From: Endomychus coccineus
Lineage: Eukaryota > Arthropoda > Insecta > Coleoptera > Endomychidae
DNA length: 64,000 nt
Assembly (NCBI GenBank): GCA_958510875.1
Contig: CAUEHT010000002.1
Coordinates: 372,001-436,000 of the forward strand
Reading direction: 5' to 3'
Shown piece by piece: positions 44,002 to 57,789 of the stretch. The notes under the pieces were generated by a model. That model was not told the DNA's origin and did not search any database. It saw only the letters and a list, made by a program, of their open reading frames with translations. Every line of letters begins with the position of its first letter. The first letter of the stretch is position 1. The translations under genes were made by a program, and so were the position numbers.

Positions 44002-44709
44002 TTATTCGAATAGCTCTATCATATCTATGATAACATTCTTCTTATATTTTTCAGGTATATTAGAATTGAAATTAGTATACCTTCCTGACCAAGTAGGTTC
44101 CGTATACCATTTTGTTAGAATTTTCTTATCATTTGATTTTCTCACTAAAGTTAAATCTAAAAAATTTATTTCATCATTATTTTCTAATTCGATCGTGACC
44201 TGTAACTTTTGGTGAAAGAAATTGAAAGAATTCAAAAATTCATTACATTTGTTTTCAGGGATTGCAGCAATACAATCATCAACATATCTTCTGAAGAAGG
44301 CTATATCATAGTTAAGTTGAGATACTACTTCTTCTTCAAGGAATTCCATCACTATTTGGGCTATGATACTTGATATTGGAGAGCCCATCGCACAACCATC
44401 TAATTGTTTATAACAATCATCTTTATATTGTAACAAATAAGCGGTGAATCTATATTTTATAGCTGTTAAGAGCTCATTCATAGGTAAATTTGTATATAGT
44501 TTTATTTCATCCCATTCATTTTGAATCATTTGTTCAGCTAATTCTAGAGGAATATATGTATATAAACATGTGACATCTAGTGATACTGAGATACGGTTTT
44601 TTGGTATCGTAATTTTGTCAATTAATTCCTTGAAATCCCAAGAATCTTTGATGTAAAACTCATTATTGTAAGTTATGTTCTTCTCTGCTTTAAATAGCTT
44701 CCTCAACAA
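44002..44709 (-). pseudogene. PLE-D reverse transcriptase, 5'-truncated
   Basis: 235 residues: NEFYIKDSWDFKELIDKI, motif A SLDVTCLYTYIPLE, motif B DGCAMGSPISSIIAQIVMEF, catalytic FFRRYVDDCIAAI, and EINFLDLTL. All core RT residues are present. The N-terminal part of the usual Penelope RT is missing and the frame shifts at the 3' end. Confidence 0.85.
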
Positions 44710-47080
44710 ATATATGTTTCATATAGTGCTAATATATTTCTCAAATGCTCAATTTATCAGAGATTCACGCGATAGAGACAGGACAGTGTCAAACGTGTCA
44801 TCTCATGGATTTTGTGAGTAGATAATAACTACCTTATCCCCAATTATTATGAAAAATGTTCAAATCGGCTTTGCTTGAAAGCAGTAAGATTTCCAAAATG
44901 AATACCACAAAAGTTTCAAATGGAATCTAAAGAATGCCAATCTTAGTGCATTACAATAATGGAATGAAACAAAAATTGATTATTTTAGGGAAAAACAAGA
45001 CGATATTTGACTTCTTTGAAACGTACAGTTCTTGAAAAATGGAAAATATATATCAGTTTCCCTAGGAACAACTACCTCACTTTGCGACTGTCTCTCCCCT
45101 CGAGGCATGTGATGGAAAAATATCATATTTTTGGGAAAAATTGATTCTCGTAACATTTTTTCATATTTTCTTTTTTAGGGCTAATGCTATAATAATTTTT
45201 CATGGGCACAATCCAATATGAACACGTGAATATAATGATATTCTTCACGAAAACAGTATACACAAACGAAATAGTACCTGTCAAACAACAAGGAATAGCT
45301 GACGCTAATTCGTGGGAATTGAATTCATAATAAATCCTTGTGATTTATTGATATGATCTTATTGAGATTTGTACATATGCCTGACCGAGTATGATATTGT
45401 GGACCACCCAGTTATAATGTTGTATGTTGTTATCATTTGGTTTTTATATCAAACTTGATCCATTATATTAATTATATTCATAACTTCATGTTCAATTGTG
45501 AACAGTGATATACTTTTGTGTTGCTATGATCGAAACGCTACTATAAATATTCTTGAGGAGCCCAGTTCCGGTTCATGATCCATTCAACAAACCTGGTGCC
45601 TAATTGTGAATTTCGTGAATTGGTTAATCTGAGGTCAATTCGAATAACACTCATGAACATACCTTTTCAAGATGATGCTTCCAAAAGCATTTGAGAGTAG
45701 AAATCTTTTGAAAAGTCGTCATACATAGTATATCCCTTTTAGTAATTGCTGCTTGGCCATGTTCCAGAAAATCGATGAATATATGAACTATTTCAGATTC
45801 ATTTCGGTCGGAGATTTTTATTCTTCGAATCCAATTTCTATCGAATCGATCAATAAATTGTTGCAGGAAAGTCAAGCATGGAATTTGTTTCCAAGAAAAA
45901 GCTGAAATCAAAAAAGTGCTTACAGAATATCCGCAATGTATATCGGCTGAGTTATTTTGAATATAGTTAAATTAATAACAAATAACGTATTTGGTATGAA
46001 GGAATTTCAACTTGAGATTAATATGGCAGATTTGTACTCAAAAACAGTTGCATCGTATTTCATAATAACTGTTGTCTATAGGGGATAGCGAGCTTCGACA
46101 TTGTAATACGTCAGTGGTATATATACCACCGGGGCTTGAGCCACATTCCGTGCTAATTCATTACGCCATAACGATTATATTTATTAATGTCAATGGTGAG
46201 TCGCACTATATTCGCATAGATTCAACCATTCAAAAAAAGTCATATACTTTCATACCAAGAGGATAGATTGAATATGTTAAGATAAACTTTGGAAAAACCT
46301 CGAACAGGGGATACTTTTTTGGAAAAGACAGGATGGAAAGAAAAAATTTTCACTATGATTGATTTATGATCTATCCATCTCAGGAAAGAAAATTTCCTGA
46401 TCCAGTATCCTCCTAATTCTTATAGAAACGTGGAGCCCGGTGGAGATATAAACAAATGACTCGAATATCGTAGGAAATTGCGAATTATTTGTATTGTGAT
46501 GCGCTGTCACATTTTACATCATTCAATACTAGGGCTGTAATGATATCTGACCTGGAATCTGGATGCGATGGGATGATTTTAATTATTTAACTTTTGCGAG
46601 GATCCTCATCACGGTGATATTTATGAATAGTCTTGCCTCAGATAAATGAAGTGACCAGGACTCATTACGAGAGGATGAATAGTATTAGAATTGCAGGCTC
46701 TAATTGTAATTAATACTTGATTAGTTCCCAGCTAATTTGATAATGTAGCACAGCTCACACTCTCTTGAAAAATGTACACAAAACCTTCCAAATATTGAAT
46801 CAACCATTAAAATTTGTTGAATAGGAGCGTACTCAATGTGAAAGATGAAGCTAGAAACGGTGAGGGGAGACTACCTGAGCCGCTAGTCTCTATTAGCCAT
46901 CAGAACAGTTACATTTCATTCTCGGTACGACAATCTAGTTATAGTAAGAGAGTCTGAGAACTACCATTCTGCTTAGCTTCGTTGTTAGAAGTTTGTTGAT
47001 AATAATAAGAAAGGTTGTACCGGTAAGAATATAGTATTTGGTGAATGTTCAGCTGCAATATTCTAAAATCTGACAGGCAC
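44710..47080. other. No recognisable gene
   Basis: 2.4 kb without supported features. The 86-codon minus-strand ORF at 45651-45911 shows no recognised motif. Confidence 0.5.
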
Positions 47081-50000
47081 AAATAAAAAGTACATCGGAT
47101 GGGAAAGATACGCAATCTACGTAGACCTAAATATACCTCGATGCCACAACTTACATGAATTCTACCACAAAAAAGAAAACTGCCACATTGATCACGTTAT
47201 TTGTCCCAAATGCAGTGGAAATCATCAAGAAAATGAGTGTACAAAAACTATTACTTGCTACGTGAACTATGTGAAAGGTGATCAGATGTACAAGGTGAAT
47301 TATAATTTGAGCCATAAGGCAATGGATGGGGAATGTCCCTCTCTGGAACATCAGCTTAAGATACTACAAAACAAAATCGACTAATACACATAATGGTTCT
47401 ACTGAAGGAAGAAGTTATTTTACAAGACTTAAGTTACATAAGAATTATAAGAAAGAACTTCAATGAGTTCTTGGCCATGTATAAAACATATGCATTTCAC
47501 AGTTGTGACATTTTTATTTTGAGTGAGTGCTTTTGGCTGGAAACTTACATATTCCTGGATATGAAACCACATACAATGGTGCTGACTTCAATAAAAATGA
47601 AGTGACAGTGATTCTAATCAAATCTAATTCAAATTATGTCAAAAACATCAAGCTTGCGGTAAGTGGTGTAACCTTATCCATTTTGGAACTTGCTTGCAAT
47701 GGCTCATCTCATAGGATCATTGGCGTATACAGGCCCTGTCCTAGCAATTTCACTGCATTCATTGGAGAGATTGACGGCTTTTTCATGATGAGCGAAGTTA
47801 GTACCAAATTTGACTTCTTCATTGGTGACATTAATATAGATATTATGCAAGAAGATGATGTAAACGTAAATAAATATATTTCCGTCATGGCTAAATATGG
47901 GTTTAAATCATACATTCAAAGGCCCACTCGTGTAACAACAGACAATGTCACATGTTTAGATCATATATTTGTTGAAATGGATTTCAACCTAACTGGAAAA
48001 TATATACCAAGCTCATTCATTATTGAATGTAATATCACAGATCACTATCCTGTGATGATTAATATTAACAGGGAAGGCAATAGTAATAAACAATAGAACA
48101 ACCTTTAGCGGATATAATACTGCAAAACTAAATAACGTCTTATCACTAGAAAATTGGAATAATGTTCTACAATCTGGTCATGCACAACATGCTACTAACA
48201 TACTCTATGCAGCCTTTGATAATCATTCAGAGGCAAGTAGAAAGAAATTCAAGAAAAACACTGATGAATCTAAAAAATTGAGGCTTGGATAACAGAAGGT
48301 TTAATACATTCAATAAAACATAGAGACAAAATTTAAAAAATGCTCAATTGTAGATACTCACCTCTTCTAGAATTAGAGTACAAACGTTATAGAAATCATT
48401 TGAATGAACTTCTTAAGCAGACAAAAAAATAATTTTACTTGAAAGAAATACGAAATAATCAATACGACATGGAGAAAATTTACCGTATCATAAGTGAGGC
48501 AACCAATGAAAAAAATAATAAATTATCCAACAAATTCCAGGTTGTTGACGATCATGGTAATGATTTTGATGATGATGATGAAAGGGCAAACTATTGTGTC
48601 AAATATTTCACCAATATAGGTATCGATATGCTGAAAAATGTCCCTATTCAACAATTTATGCCGCCACCACTTACTCTAATCAAAATTCCATGTTCTTAAC
48701 CCCTGTAACTGATACTGAATTGATACAACAAATATCTTCACTAAGAAACAACAATTGTTCGCCCGGAATAGATGATATTACCATCAAGATGATCAAAAAT
48801 ATACACATTCTCATCCTGGTCCCTCTTGTACACATTTTCAATTTCATCTTCTCAACAGTAGTGGTCCCGTATCAGTTCAAACAATCTACAATAACTCCTA
48901 TATTCAAAGGAGGTGATAAAATAAAAATAGATAATTACAGACCGATAAGTGTTCCAAACAACTTTGGTAAAATCTTTGAAAATTGCCTCAAAAATATTTT
49001 AATGGAATTCCTCAAAGCTGATCAGATCTTGAATGATTATCAATTTGGCTTTCAAGCAGGTAAATCAACAAGTGATGCCATTTACACTGTAGTGAAGGGA
49101 ACTATAAACATGCTGGACAAGAGTAGTAAATGTATAGGGGTCCTTCTAGTCCTGGCGAGAGCATTCGACACAGTGAACCATCAGAAACTCCTTTCTATTC
49201 TTGAAACAAATGGAATTCGAGATACTGTGTCGGATGTTTTCAGCATTTATTTAGATAATAGACAACAACAAGTGAGAATCCATAACTCGCTAAGTGTTTC
49301 GACTACCGTTAAGATAGGAGTACCTTAAGGAACGGTACTGGGACCAGTACTCTTCCTGCTCTACATCAATTCAATGTTTTCACTATCAATTGCTGAAATT
49401 GTTCCCTATGCTGATGACACTGTGATCTTATTCGAGGGTGATTCTTGGTCACAAGTTAAATTAAATGTCCAAAGTGAACCAAACATAATAACGAATTGGC
49501 TAAATGCTTCCCAACTATCTCTGAATGTCGGGAAAACGCACTATATAGCTTTTTATGCCAATTATGCAAATAGACCAGAGTTCCAGAATATCAGCATCAC
49601 TAATCTAAATAAAAACATCACTGAAGTTAACCAAATCAAATACTTGGGCATTATAATCGACAAAAATCCCAGGTGGGAAACACATCAACTACTTAACAAC
49701 AAAACTCAGAAAACTGATTTACAAATTTTATATACTGAGAGAGATACTGTCGACTAAATTGTTACTTATAATATACAAATCTTGTGGAGTCACTCCTGCG
49801 CTATGGAATACTAGTGTGGGGTGGTCTGTATGAGAACTCATTACAAAATCTCAAAGTGATCCAGAATTTCATAATAAAAATTATTTTTAGACTGAAAAAT
49901 CGTTCCTCGACAAATGCATTGTATTCTCCAGATATATTTAATATTCGGTCACTATATTTTCTAACAATTTTGATATCGGCCAATAGGAGTAGTCATTGTC

Positions 50001-50260
50001 AGCAAACATTGAATCATAGTTACAATACTCGCCGCGGCACGTTGAACCAGCTACTTCTCACATCACTTAACAACAAGAACATAAGTCACCGTTTTGTAAC
50101 ATTTATTCAACCTAAAGCCTATAATCTATCAACTCTTGCCATTCGAAATTGTACTAACCTCAAGAAATACACTTCAGCCATCAAACTTTATATTTATAGT
50201 AATAACAGGGACTTCTTGAGAATTATAGAAATATAAACATAGTATATTTATTATCAACCA
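47080..50260 (+). mobile_element. Decayed LINE with gag-like ORF1 tail and EN-RT ORF2
   Basis: The ORF1 end (47100-47383) has CCHC-type knuckles, RCHNLHEFYHKKENC and VICPKCSGNHQENEC. The endonuclease (47395-48096) includes ECFWLE, GDINIDIM and DHYPV. The RT (48594-50236) includes DNYRPISVPNN, LARAFDTVNHQKL and PYADDTVILF. Stops and shifts occur at 47500, 48096, 48432 and 48695. TAA at 49326 replaces the Gln of the VPQGT motif. Inactive Jockey/CR1-type copy. Confidence 0.87.
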
Positions 50261-50689
50261 GCTTACAGCCTTAACTGAACTGTTGAATTTTGATTCACAC
50301 AATTATTGCATATTGTAATATGTTTTACTTCGTACCCATTCACCCTCCATCTTTTATATTATTCATACTGTTCCTTTCCTTCTCCCTATTTCTTAATTGT
50401 CTTTATCATTAACAAGTGCTTTCCAGTCAACATAATAGTTGTGTTATCTGAATCGAAATTACACTGGTCCTTCGAAATCCTTACTCCTTAGTGAGCACAA
50501 GATATTGGTTCAATCGGACCGGATCGTGACAGCATATGTGATTACATTCAAGAAAAAATAATCAACATCATAACTCCCCGATCTAGAGAGTCGGATGAGT
50601 TGCTGTTAACAGAAATCAAGGTAGGATTTTACTCTTGTTGATATCGTTTATGATTTTCTAATCGCATAATTATAATGATGGAAAATTTC

Positions 50690-53600
50690 ATCAAAGTTCT
50701 GATTACTGGGCGTGGTCTAGTTAAAGCTGCGGTAGCTAGAATCAAAACTTCTTTGGATAAATTTACCAATATTGACGATATTTATCAACTGAAAATTCGT
50801 TCACCGGAACTTCAAAACGCATTCAAAGAATTTTTATAGTATTCAAGATAAAATTGAAATCACAGAACAAAGGGAAGAACATTTCAAAGAACGCGATGTC
50901 TTTGAAGTAAAATATTATGATTTAGAAGCACACATTTCGAGAATAATTGGAGAAACAGCTGTTCGGCCCGACAAAGTAATATTTCTAATCAATTAAATCA
51001 ATCGGAAATACGTCCTGAGTCCCGTACCGTTACTCACGTTAGATTTACCGCCATACTCGGGAAATTATTCTGAATCGACTGCTTTCTCTGATACTTTTAA
51101 TTCCTCAATTCATAACAGTAATTTGTACAGTGAAGTTGAGAGATTGCATTACCTCGAATCATGTGTGGAAGGTGAAGCCCAGAAGGCAATATTATCAATT
51201 AAGATTACTGAAGACAATCACTACATCGCATATCAAACTTTGAAAAACCGATTTCAGAATAAACGGCTTATTGTACAAGAGCATGTCTTGGCGCTAATGG
51301 AAGGACATCATCTTATCCACAATTCTGCAAAGTCTATGAGAAATTTATTGGATATCCTTCCCATCAATACACAAGTATTGAAGTCATTGAATCAAGAGGT
51401 AGAAAAATGGGATGCGCTTATTGTTATGATCATAGTTTTGAAATTTGATTTTGTTTCGAGACGCGAATGAGAAACGACTCTATCCAACGGAATACCAACT
51501 TTAGAAGAAGTAATGGGTTTCATGAACAAGAAATCATTCTCATTAGAATCACTCGAAACTAAGGAATATCTCAATCATGAACCAAGTGACAATAACAACC
51601 GTTTACCAAACAATTTCAGTAAACCGTCATCATCAACAAGTTGCAATACAAATTCAGTTGAAGAACGTAACCCACAGCAATGTTTTTTGTATAGTGAGTC
51701 ACATGCTATTCATCAATGTACAGCATTTATGAATCTGAGTATTCCTGAATGCATTGGTAAAATCCGCCCATTGAATTGTGTTCAAATTGGCTCAGAAAAA
51801 ATCATTCCGTTGATAGCTGCAAAACTAGGAATTGCCGACAATGTAACCAGAAGCACAATTCATTGATCTATGTAGAAAGTTCTACGGGATGACTGCAAAC
51901 AATCGCAACACATGTCAAGGATTCCATTCCAAATCAAGTCTTGTTATCAACGGTTCAAATTCATGTACAGGGAAAAGAGAACGGTCTCATTCTAGGTCGC
52001 GCTTTGTTGGATATGGGCTCTCAATCAAATTTCATCACAAAAAATTATGTGATAGATTACAATTGAATTATTCAAGGTGGAATGTTGGGAGTGAAAGAAT
52101 CTCGCAGTGAAATGCATGAATCAGTCAATCTTGAATTCAATTCTTAATTTAATTTAAAGAAATATAACATCAACTGTTTTGTTTTGAACAATTTTACCCA
52201 ACGATTACCGGAAATATCAATAGAATCAAACGAGATTCACATTCCTCCAAACATTTGTTAGAGTGATTCAGAATTCCACGAATCACAAGAGATAGGTTAT
52301 CACTAGGGAATGAGTTATTGTGGCAAATTCTTGGAGAGGGTCAAATAAAAAACAACGAGGGTCTTATTCATCTTCCAGAAACCAGTCTGGGTTGAGTTGT
52401 TTGCGGTGTGCTTCATCGTCATGAACCTAGGCCTATAACATGCGATTTTTCGCTCAGATAAACAATTGAAGGCGTTCTGGGGAATAGACCAGTGGCCTGC
52501 CGACACAGGGGAAGATGTCGAGGATAGAACAGATTATTGCGAAACATATTTTGTGAACATTCATTACCAGGATCAGAATGGTGATTCTATTGTGAAACTC
52601 CCGTTCGTAATCAAAATGCTAGGCAATTCCAGACATCTTACAGACGATATTTTGCATTAGAAAATAAATTAAAACACAATAGTAACTTGGAAGAAAGCTA
52701 CGTCTACTTTATGAGGGATTATGTTCGATCAAATCAGATGGTGCCTATTTCTATCACGAATGATCATGATGACTGCTTCATCTCCTCCATCATGCAGTTT
52801 TGAAGTTAACCAGTATAATCACCAAATTAAGCGTGGTTGTTGATGGCAGTGCGAAAACCTCAACCAAAATAAGCTTGAACGATGATTTATCTATCGTGTC
52901 TAAATTACAGGATGATTTGACCTGTATTCTCTTGCAAACCAGACTACATCGGTATTTGGTCACCGCAGATATTGCCGAAATGTATGGGCCAATTTGGGTT
53001 GACTAGGAAAATTGTAAGTTTTAGTAAATACGTATTTTGGCGAGAAGATGATGTGAACAGGCTTCAGGTGTTCATCAGTAGCCTTCGCTGTCTGCAACAA
53101 TCAGCAATCGAGAATAAATCAACGTATTCAAATGCCTGTAGGGTATTGCTACAAGATTTTCATATGAATGATGTGTTAACCGGTGCAAATTCACTCGAAG
53201 AAATCAATTCATAACACGATGAGTTGATTAATGTTTTAAGTTTAGGCAGGTTTACATTGCAAAAGTGGGCTGCTAATGATATAAGAATACTTCTGCCTTC
53301 TGAACAGCCATACACCATTTTCAATATTGATTCGGAGAGGGATGCAAAAACGTTTGGGCTGTATTTGAACAGTTTGAGGTATGAAATATCTAAATATGAT
53401 AGAGCGAGAATTATACCAAAAAAAAAATTCATCAAAAATCTTTGACCCTTTAAATCTAGGCGGACTGGTAGTAGTTCAAACAAAATATATGATTCAAGCG
53501 TTATGGGAACTAAAATTAGGATGAGACGGAAAAATTCCGGAAATCAACGACTTCCCATAGCAGCTGATTGAACTTCATGGATTTGTCGATGCCTCTCGAA

Positions 53601-54530
53601 AGGCGTACGTTGCAAGTATTTACTTTCGTACATAAAACTCGAACGATACATTTGCTTGCAATATACTATTCGCGAAATCGAGAATAGCACTACTGAAAAC
53701 TGTGATAGTACCACAGTAAGAGCCATGTGCGGCATTGTTATTCATTAACAAACTTAATCAAGGCAGTTGTGAAAAACATTGAAATTGGGTTACAGCGTAT
53801 ACATATGTACAGATTTCACAATCGTCTGAGCACGGTTAACGAAATCACTATCAAAATTGAATATTTTTGTCGTCAACTGTATTAGCGAGATTCAATCCAG
53901 CAATTTCAAAAATTGAAATCACGCGCTAGCACAAGACAACCTTGCAGTCATAATTTTTAGAGGAATGTCACCTCGAGAATTATGTAAGTGTAACATGTGG
54001 TTTCATGGTCCGAAATGACTCCAACAAGATGAAAGGTTATGGCCTATGGCACGGACAGGAGTGATCGCAATTGCAGTATTCAAAAGAACGGTATTTTCCA
54101 GTCACACTAAGATGCTGCACTTAATACTCTACTGAATTCTAGTCATACGAAAATCACAACGCATCGTGGCTTGAATTTTCCGGTTTATTCATAATTTTCG
54201 GAATTATAAGTTACTGGGAAAGTTACAACCGAGAGAGTTGGCCAAGTCAACCATTTATATTTCAATAACATCAAAAGGTATAGAGTTTTCAAGGGAATCG
54301 GCTGAACTTGGGAACAGAGAGTAAGTAAATAAAAGCAGTAAATTGATAAATTCAAATCCATTCCCGGATGAAGATTTGATGATAAGGGTAGGTTGGCGAT
54401 AATGTGATGCAGATATTGAATATAACGAACAACTCCCTATTGTACCACCTTGACATCCTATTTCAAAATTTATAATAGCTCAAGAACATCAATATTCAAG
54501 ACAAGATCAAGTAAGACACGTCATACGTAA
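50690..54530 (+). mobile_element. Decayed BEL/Pao LTR retrotransposon internal region
   Basis: The gag part (51123-51470) reads YLESCVEGEAQKAILSIKIT and KRLIVQEHVLAL, the DUF1759-type BEL/Pao gag. The aspartic protease relic near 51990-52050 reads ILGRALLDMGSQSNFIT. The RT relic includes FWGIDQWPADTGED (52470), VVVDGSAKTSTKISLND (52830), RYLVTADIAEMYGPIWVD (52950) and WREDDVNRLQVF (53040). The RNase H-like ELHGFVDASRKAYVASIY is near 53570. Many stops and shifts. I could not define LTRs. Confidence 0.82.
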
Positions 54531-54549
54531 TTGTTGTGTTTGTTCTCAT

Positions 54550-54689
54550 TTGGAGATAAGAAGATAAGATAAGATAATGTCTATTTGTTCCTCCTCGAAG
54601 CATATAAATATATAAAAGTCTCATAGGAGACGTGGAACGTGTCAAAATACAATATACTAGAATATAATAATGAGATACAGAAAATATAC

Positions 54690-54760
<71 letters not shown>

Positions 54761-55330
54761 TATACGTACACACATACATACATATATACAAACATATACA
54801 CATACATACACATACACACATACATACACACATGCACCCATACGCATGCATACACACATACATATATATATCTCATCAATTCATTTAGTGCAAACATACA
54901 CAGAAAACAGAAAATTATATAGATTGTTGAACATAAAATAGAATACAATATAATATGAAATCCAAGGCTCACCAATAGTTGAGATATTAGTTCGAATTAT
55001 AAGTTATAGTCAAAATTATATAAAATATACACAGATGACGCCATATATATATTACTATTGAATAGTATATTATTATTCGCTTATCTTGTAATATGCTTTT
55101 TCAATAAGGATGTATTTCAGTTTGGTTTTAAGGACATTCATAGGTGAAGTTCTTAGTAATACTGATAAATTGTTATGTATTCTTAACTGACAAGAGTGTA
55201 CGTTGTTTAGAATATATGAGAATTTACAGCGTTCTGTAATATTATAGATCCAGTGTTATGTGAGTGACTTCTACAGTATTTATTAAATAAGTCCTGATTC
55301 TTCTTCACGAATAAGACTGCTTCATAAAGT
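54550..55330 (-). mobile_element. 5'-truncated LINE, minus strand
   Basis: On the minus strand the 3' end is ATTATCTTATCTTATC-type repeats (54554-54578), the same tail type as the intact LINE. Upstream is an ORF2 C-terminal relic with FVKKNQDLFNKY followed by SHSHNTGS (compare HDHNTR), then further eroded sequence. An AT/CA microsatellite interrupts its 3' UTR. It abuts the left end of the gypsy element. Confidence 0.65.
54695..54862. repeat. (AT)n/(AC)n compound microsatellite
   Basis: AT run (~54699-54755) followed by irregular ACATAC and CATACACA repeats. Confidence 0.95.
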
Positions 55331-56787
55331 GTAAAACAAGAACTTCAGTGAAAATGAATAAACGTACAGTGTTACGAAGGCAGAAATCATAATTAAAATG
55401 ATTACAAAAACTATCATGAGATAGCACAAACTATTGGAAAATAATGTAGATATAAGTTAGGATTAGTAAATTTGAGTTATATAATGTTAAAGAAATGTTA
55501 TTGATATATTATATTATGTATTAGTTTTTAATAATGACAACTGTCAAATTTATAATAATCATAGGAATAATCATATTAATAATAACCTAGTCCTAGGTTA
55601 TCTTATACCAAAGTGTGTGGAAAAATGTAGGCAATATGGATTCAAAAAGAAAGAATCATCATCATTTAAAATAAGATGAAAATCTCCAATAATTGAACAT
55701 TTAAAGAATACTAAGTTCTGATTGGTCGAGGCGATTTTATAAACGTCAGACTAGTAACAATGAAATAGTTCTGTAAGTTTTCAACAATCAACAAAGCATT
55801 CTTGATAGGTAAACTAAGCACCTCATTGGTTATTTTTGAAAATACTTGGCGTCCTTTTTGAAGGCCTATAAAAGGCTTCTGAAGACAAGCCAAGTTAGTC
55901 AGCCTTCAACATCTGAAGAGTCAAGGTACTCAAGCTAATCAAAAAAACCGAAGCAAATAAGTAATTTATTCAAGTCAAGTAGTGTTCCCAGTCTTAGAAC
56001 AAAGTTTTTAGAAGTTATTATAACCATAATTCACAAGTAGCATCGTATAATAGTTAGTCTTCGACAACGTTCCAATACATCATTTAAGGTTTAATATCTT
56101 TTGAAAAAGAATAAGACAAGTTAACAATTATCAACAGTTCCTGATTTCTGAAGAAGTAACCACATTGTTCACCTGTGATTTGTGTATAGCAGAGAAATTG
56201 TGTACCTACAGGTAAAGTGAATTATCAAGTTAATAACAAAATCAAGCCAAGTGAACATTGCCTACATTTTCAAAAACATGCTCTTGGATATAAACTAAAA
56301 GTAAGTTTATTTGTAATTTCTCCATTGTATTATTATCTGTCTGTAAATCTGAAAGAAAGATTGTAGATTATAACTTTGTAAACAAAGATAGATAGTAAAT
56401 AATTTTGAGGTTAGATCATAGATCTATTTGAACATAAAATTGTTAAAATTAATACCCGAGATGAAAATAGAGTCATAGAAATTTAAATATAAAAGTTTTT
56501 TAACATTCAAAGAACATTGTGTTTAATTCCATAGATATAAAATAAAAAGGTAAAAGTTCATTTTTCAGATCATTACATTATTCAAATCAAAACAAACATA
56601 AGATTTAAAATACAAATAAAAGCTAGCCGGAAGTATTAATAATAATTCATAATTAAATAATAAACTCATAAGAGATTAGTTAATAATTGTCATCACAACG
56701 TGGGGCAAAATAAATCAAAAAGAGTTTTCTTAATAATTGTCACAAACGTGGGGCAAAATAAATTCAAAAGAGTTTAGTTAATTATTG
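55329..56787 (+). repeat. Gypsy 5' LTR-like repeat
   Basis: Matches 59765-61108 with scattered changes. It has about 150 bases (around 56350-56495) absent from the 3' copy and lacks about 65 bases the 3' copy has near 60347-60410. The 3' part contains tandem AACGTGGGGCAAAATAAAT units, so the exact LTR/primer-site boundary is unclear. Confidence 0.8.
55867..55874 (+). promoter_or_regulatory. TATA box in gypsy 5' LTR
   Basis: TATAAAAG in a GC-richer context (GGCC-TATAAAAG-GCTTCT), followed about 30 bases on by TTAGTCAG, a plausible initiator. The corresponding site in the 3' repeat (60267-60274) reads TAGGAAAG. Confidence 0.6.
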
Positions 56788-56934
56788 TCGCTCAAACGTA
56801 AGGCCATTTGAAAAAGGGAAAGAAAAAGGCATTCTGAAAAGGAAATTCGAATAGAACCGCGTAATCAAAGTAAATTAGATTAAATAATAAAGAAAAGGGA
56901 AGCACAAATAATAAAATTACTTGAAAGTTTACGT

Positions 56935-57789
56935 ATGAAAGTTGATGAGATAATAGAGAGAAAAAAAGCAACTAATGGTAAAAATTTACAAAGTAAGACA
57001 GAAATTCAGGATAAAATGATAAATGAAACGAATAAAAAAATTGAACAAAGTACGATAGAAAGTAATATTAATAATGAACAAGGTAAGATTGAAATACAAG
57101 AATAACTCAAGAGAAAGAATGGAAAATTTGATAAAATTACTGAGAGAATAACGAATGTAGTAGAAACAGAGATAAAGGAAATTAGAAATCATGTTGAAGA
57201 AAGTATAGATAATAAATTAGATGAATATAATAGTTTTGTAAATAGGAAGTTTAATAAAGTAGAAAAAGGAATAGATATTGTCGAAAATCGAATGAATGAT
57301 ATGGGAAAGAATAGTTAACAAAATATGAATGTGAATGTACGAAGTATGAAAGAAAATCAGGATGAAATGATAAATGAACAGGATAAAATAATTAATGAAC
57401 AGGATGAAAGGATAAAAGGAATTGAGAATAGATCAGAAGAGAGAATGAATATGGAATACAGAAATTTGGGTTATGAAAGTAAGATAGAATTCAATGGAAA
57501 TATAAAATTATTACACCCATGCATTTTTGTAAAAGACTTAAGACATATTTTTTGATTGATAACATTACATAAAAAATGTAAAGATCACACTGAGATTATG
57601 ATAAGAGAAGAGGTGTATAGATTTAAAGATAAACCTATAGGAATTCAAAGTGCATATAGAATGTTCAAATATAAAGTAAGAGAAAATATTTCATTTGATA
57701 GTATTAGAAAAGGGGAATTAGAATTATTAGAAAAAAATAAAAAAGAATGTAAATTGAAAAAAAGGAATTTATTTAAAGATACCAATTAA
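56935..57789 (+). pseudogene. Gypsy gag relic
   Basis: A single reading frame from ATG 56935 interrupted by TAA 57103, TAA 57316 and TGA 57553. Lys/Glu-rich helical sequence with heptads and near-repeats (EIQDKMINETNKKIEQ; ENQDEMINEQDKIINEQDER), then NGNIKLLHPCIFVKDLRHIF, a weak match to the gypsy gag N-terminal capsid pattern. The stretch 57571-57660 copies a piece of the RT. Gag would form the particle. Confidence 0.6.

Larger units (their letters stand above)
42890..44709 (-). mobile_element. Penelope-like element PLE-D with RT and GIY-YIG
   Basis: The best preserved PLE in the window, minus strand. It has an RT (44709-44002), a linker (43915-43694, KHYISLPYINGLSEKIFN), a GIY-YIG domain (43735-43510) and a terminal hammerhead-like hairpin near 42950. 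Only two small frameshifts, near 44010 and 43725, separate the parts. The 5' end of the RT is truncated at about 44709. Confidence 0.85.

Noticed and set aside
45651..46266. Possible short host ORFs at 45.65-45.91 and 46.07-46.27 kb
   Set aside because: No family motif, no start context or splice support, and typical of chance ORFs in AT-rich DNA.
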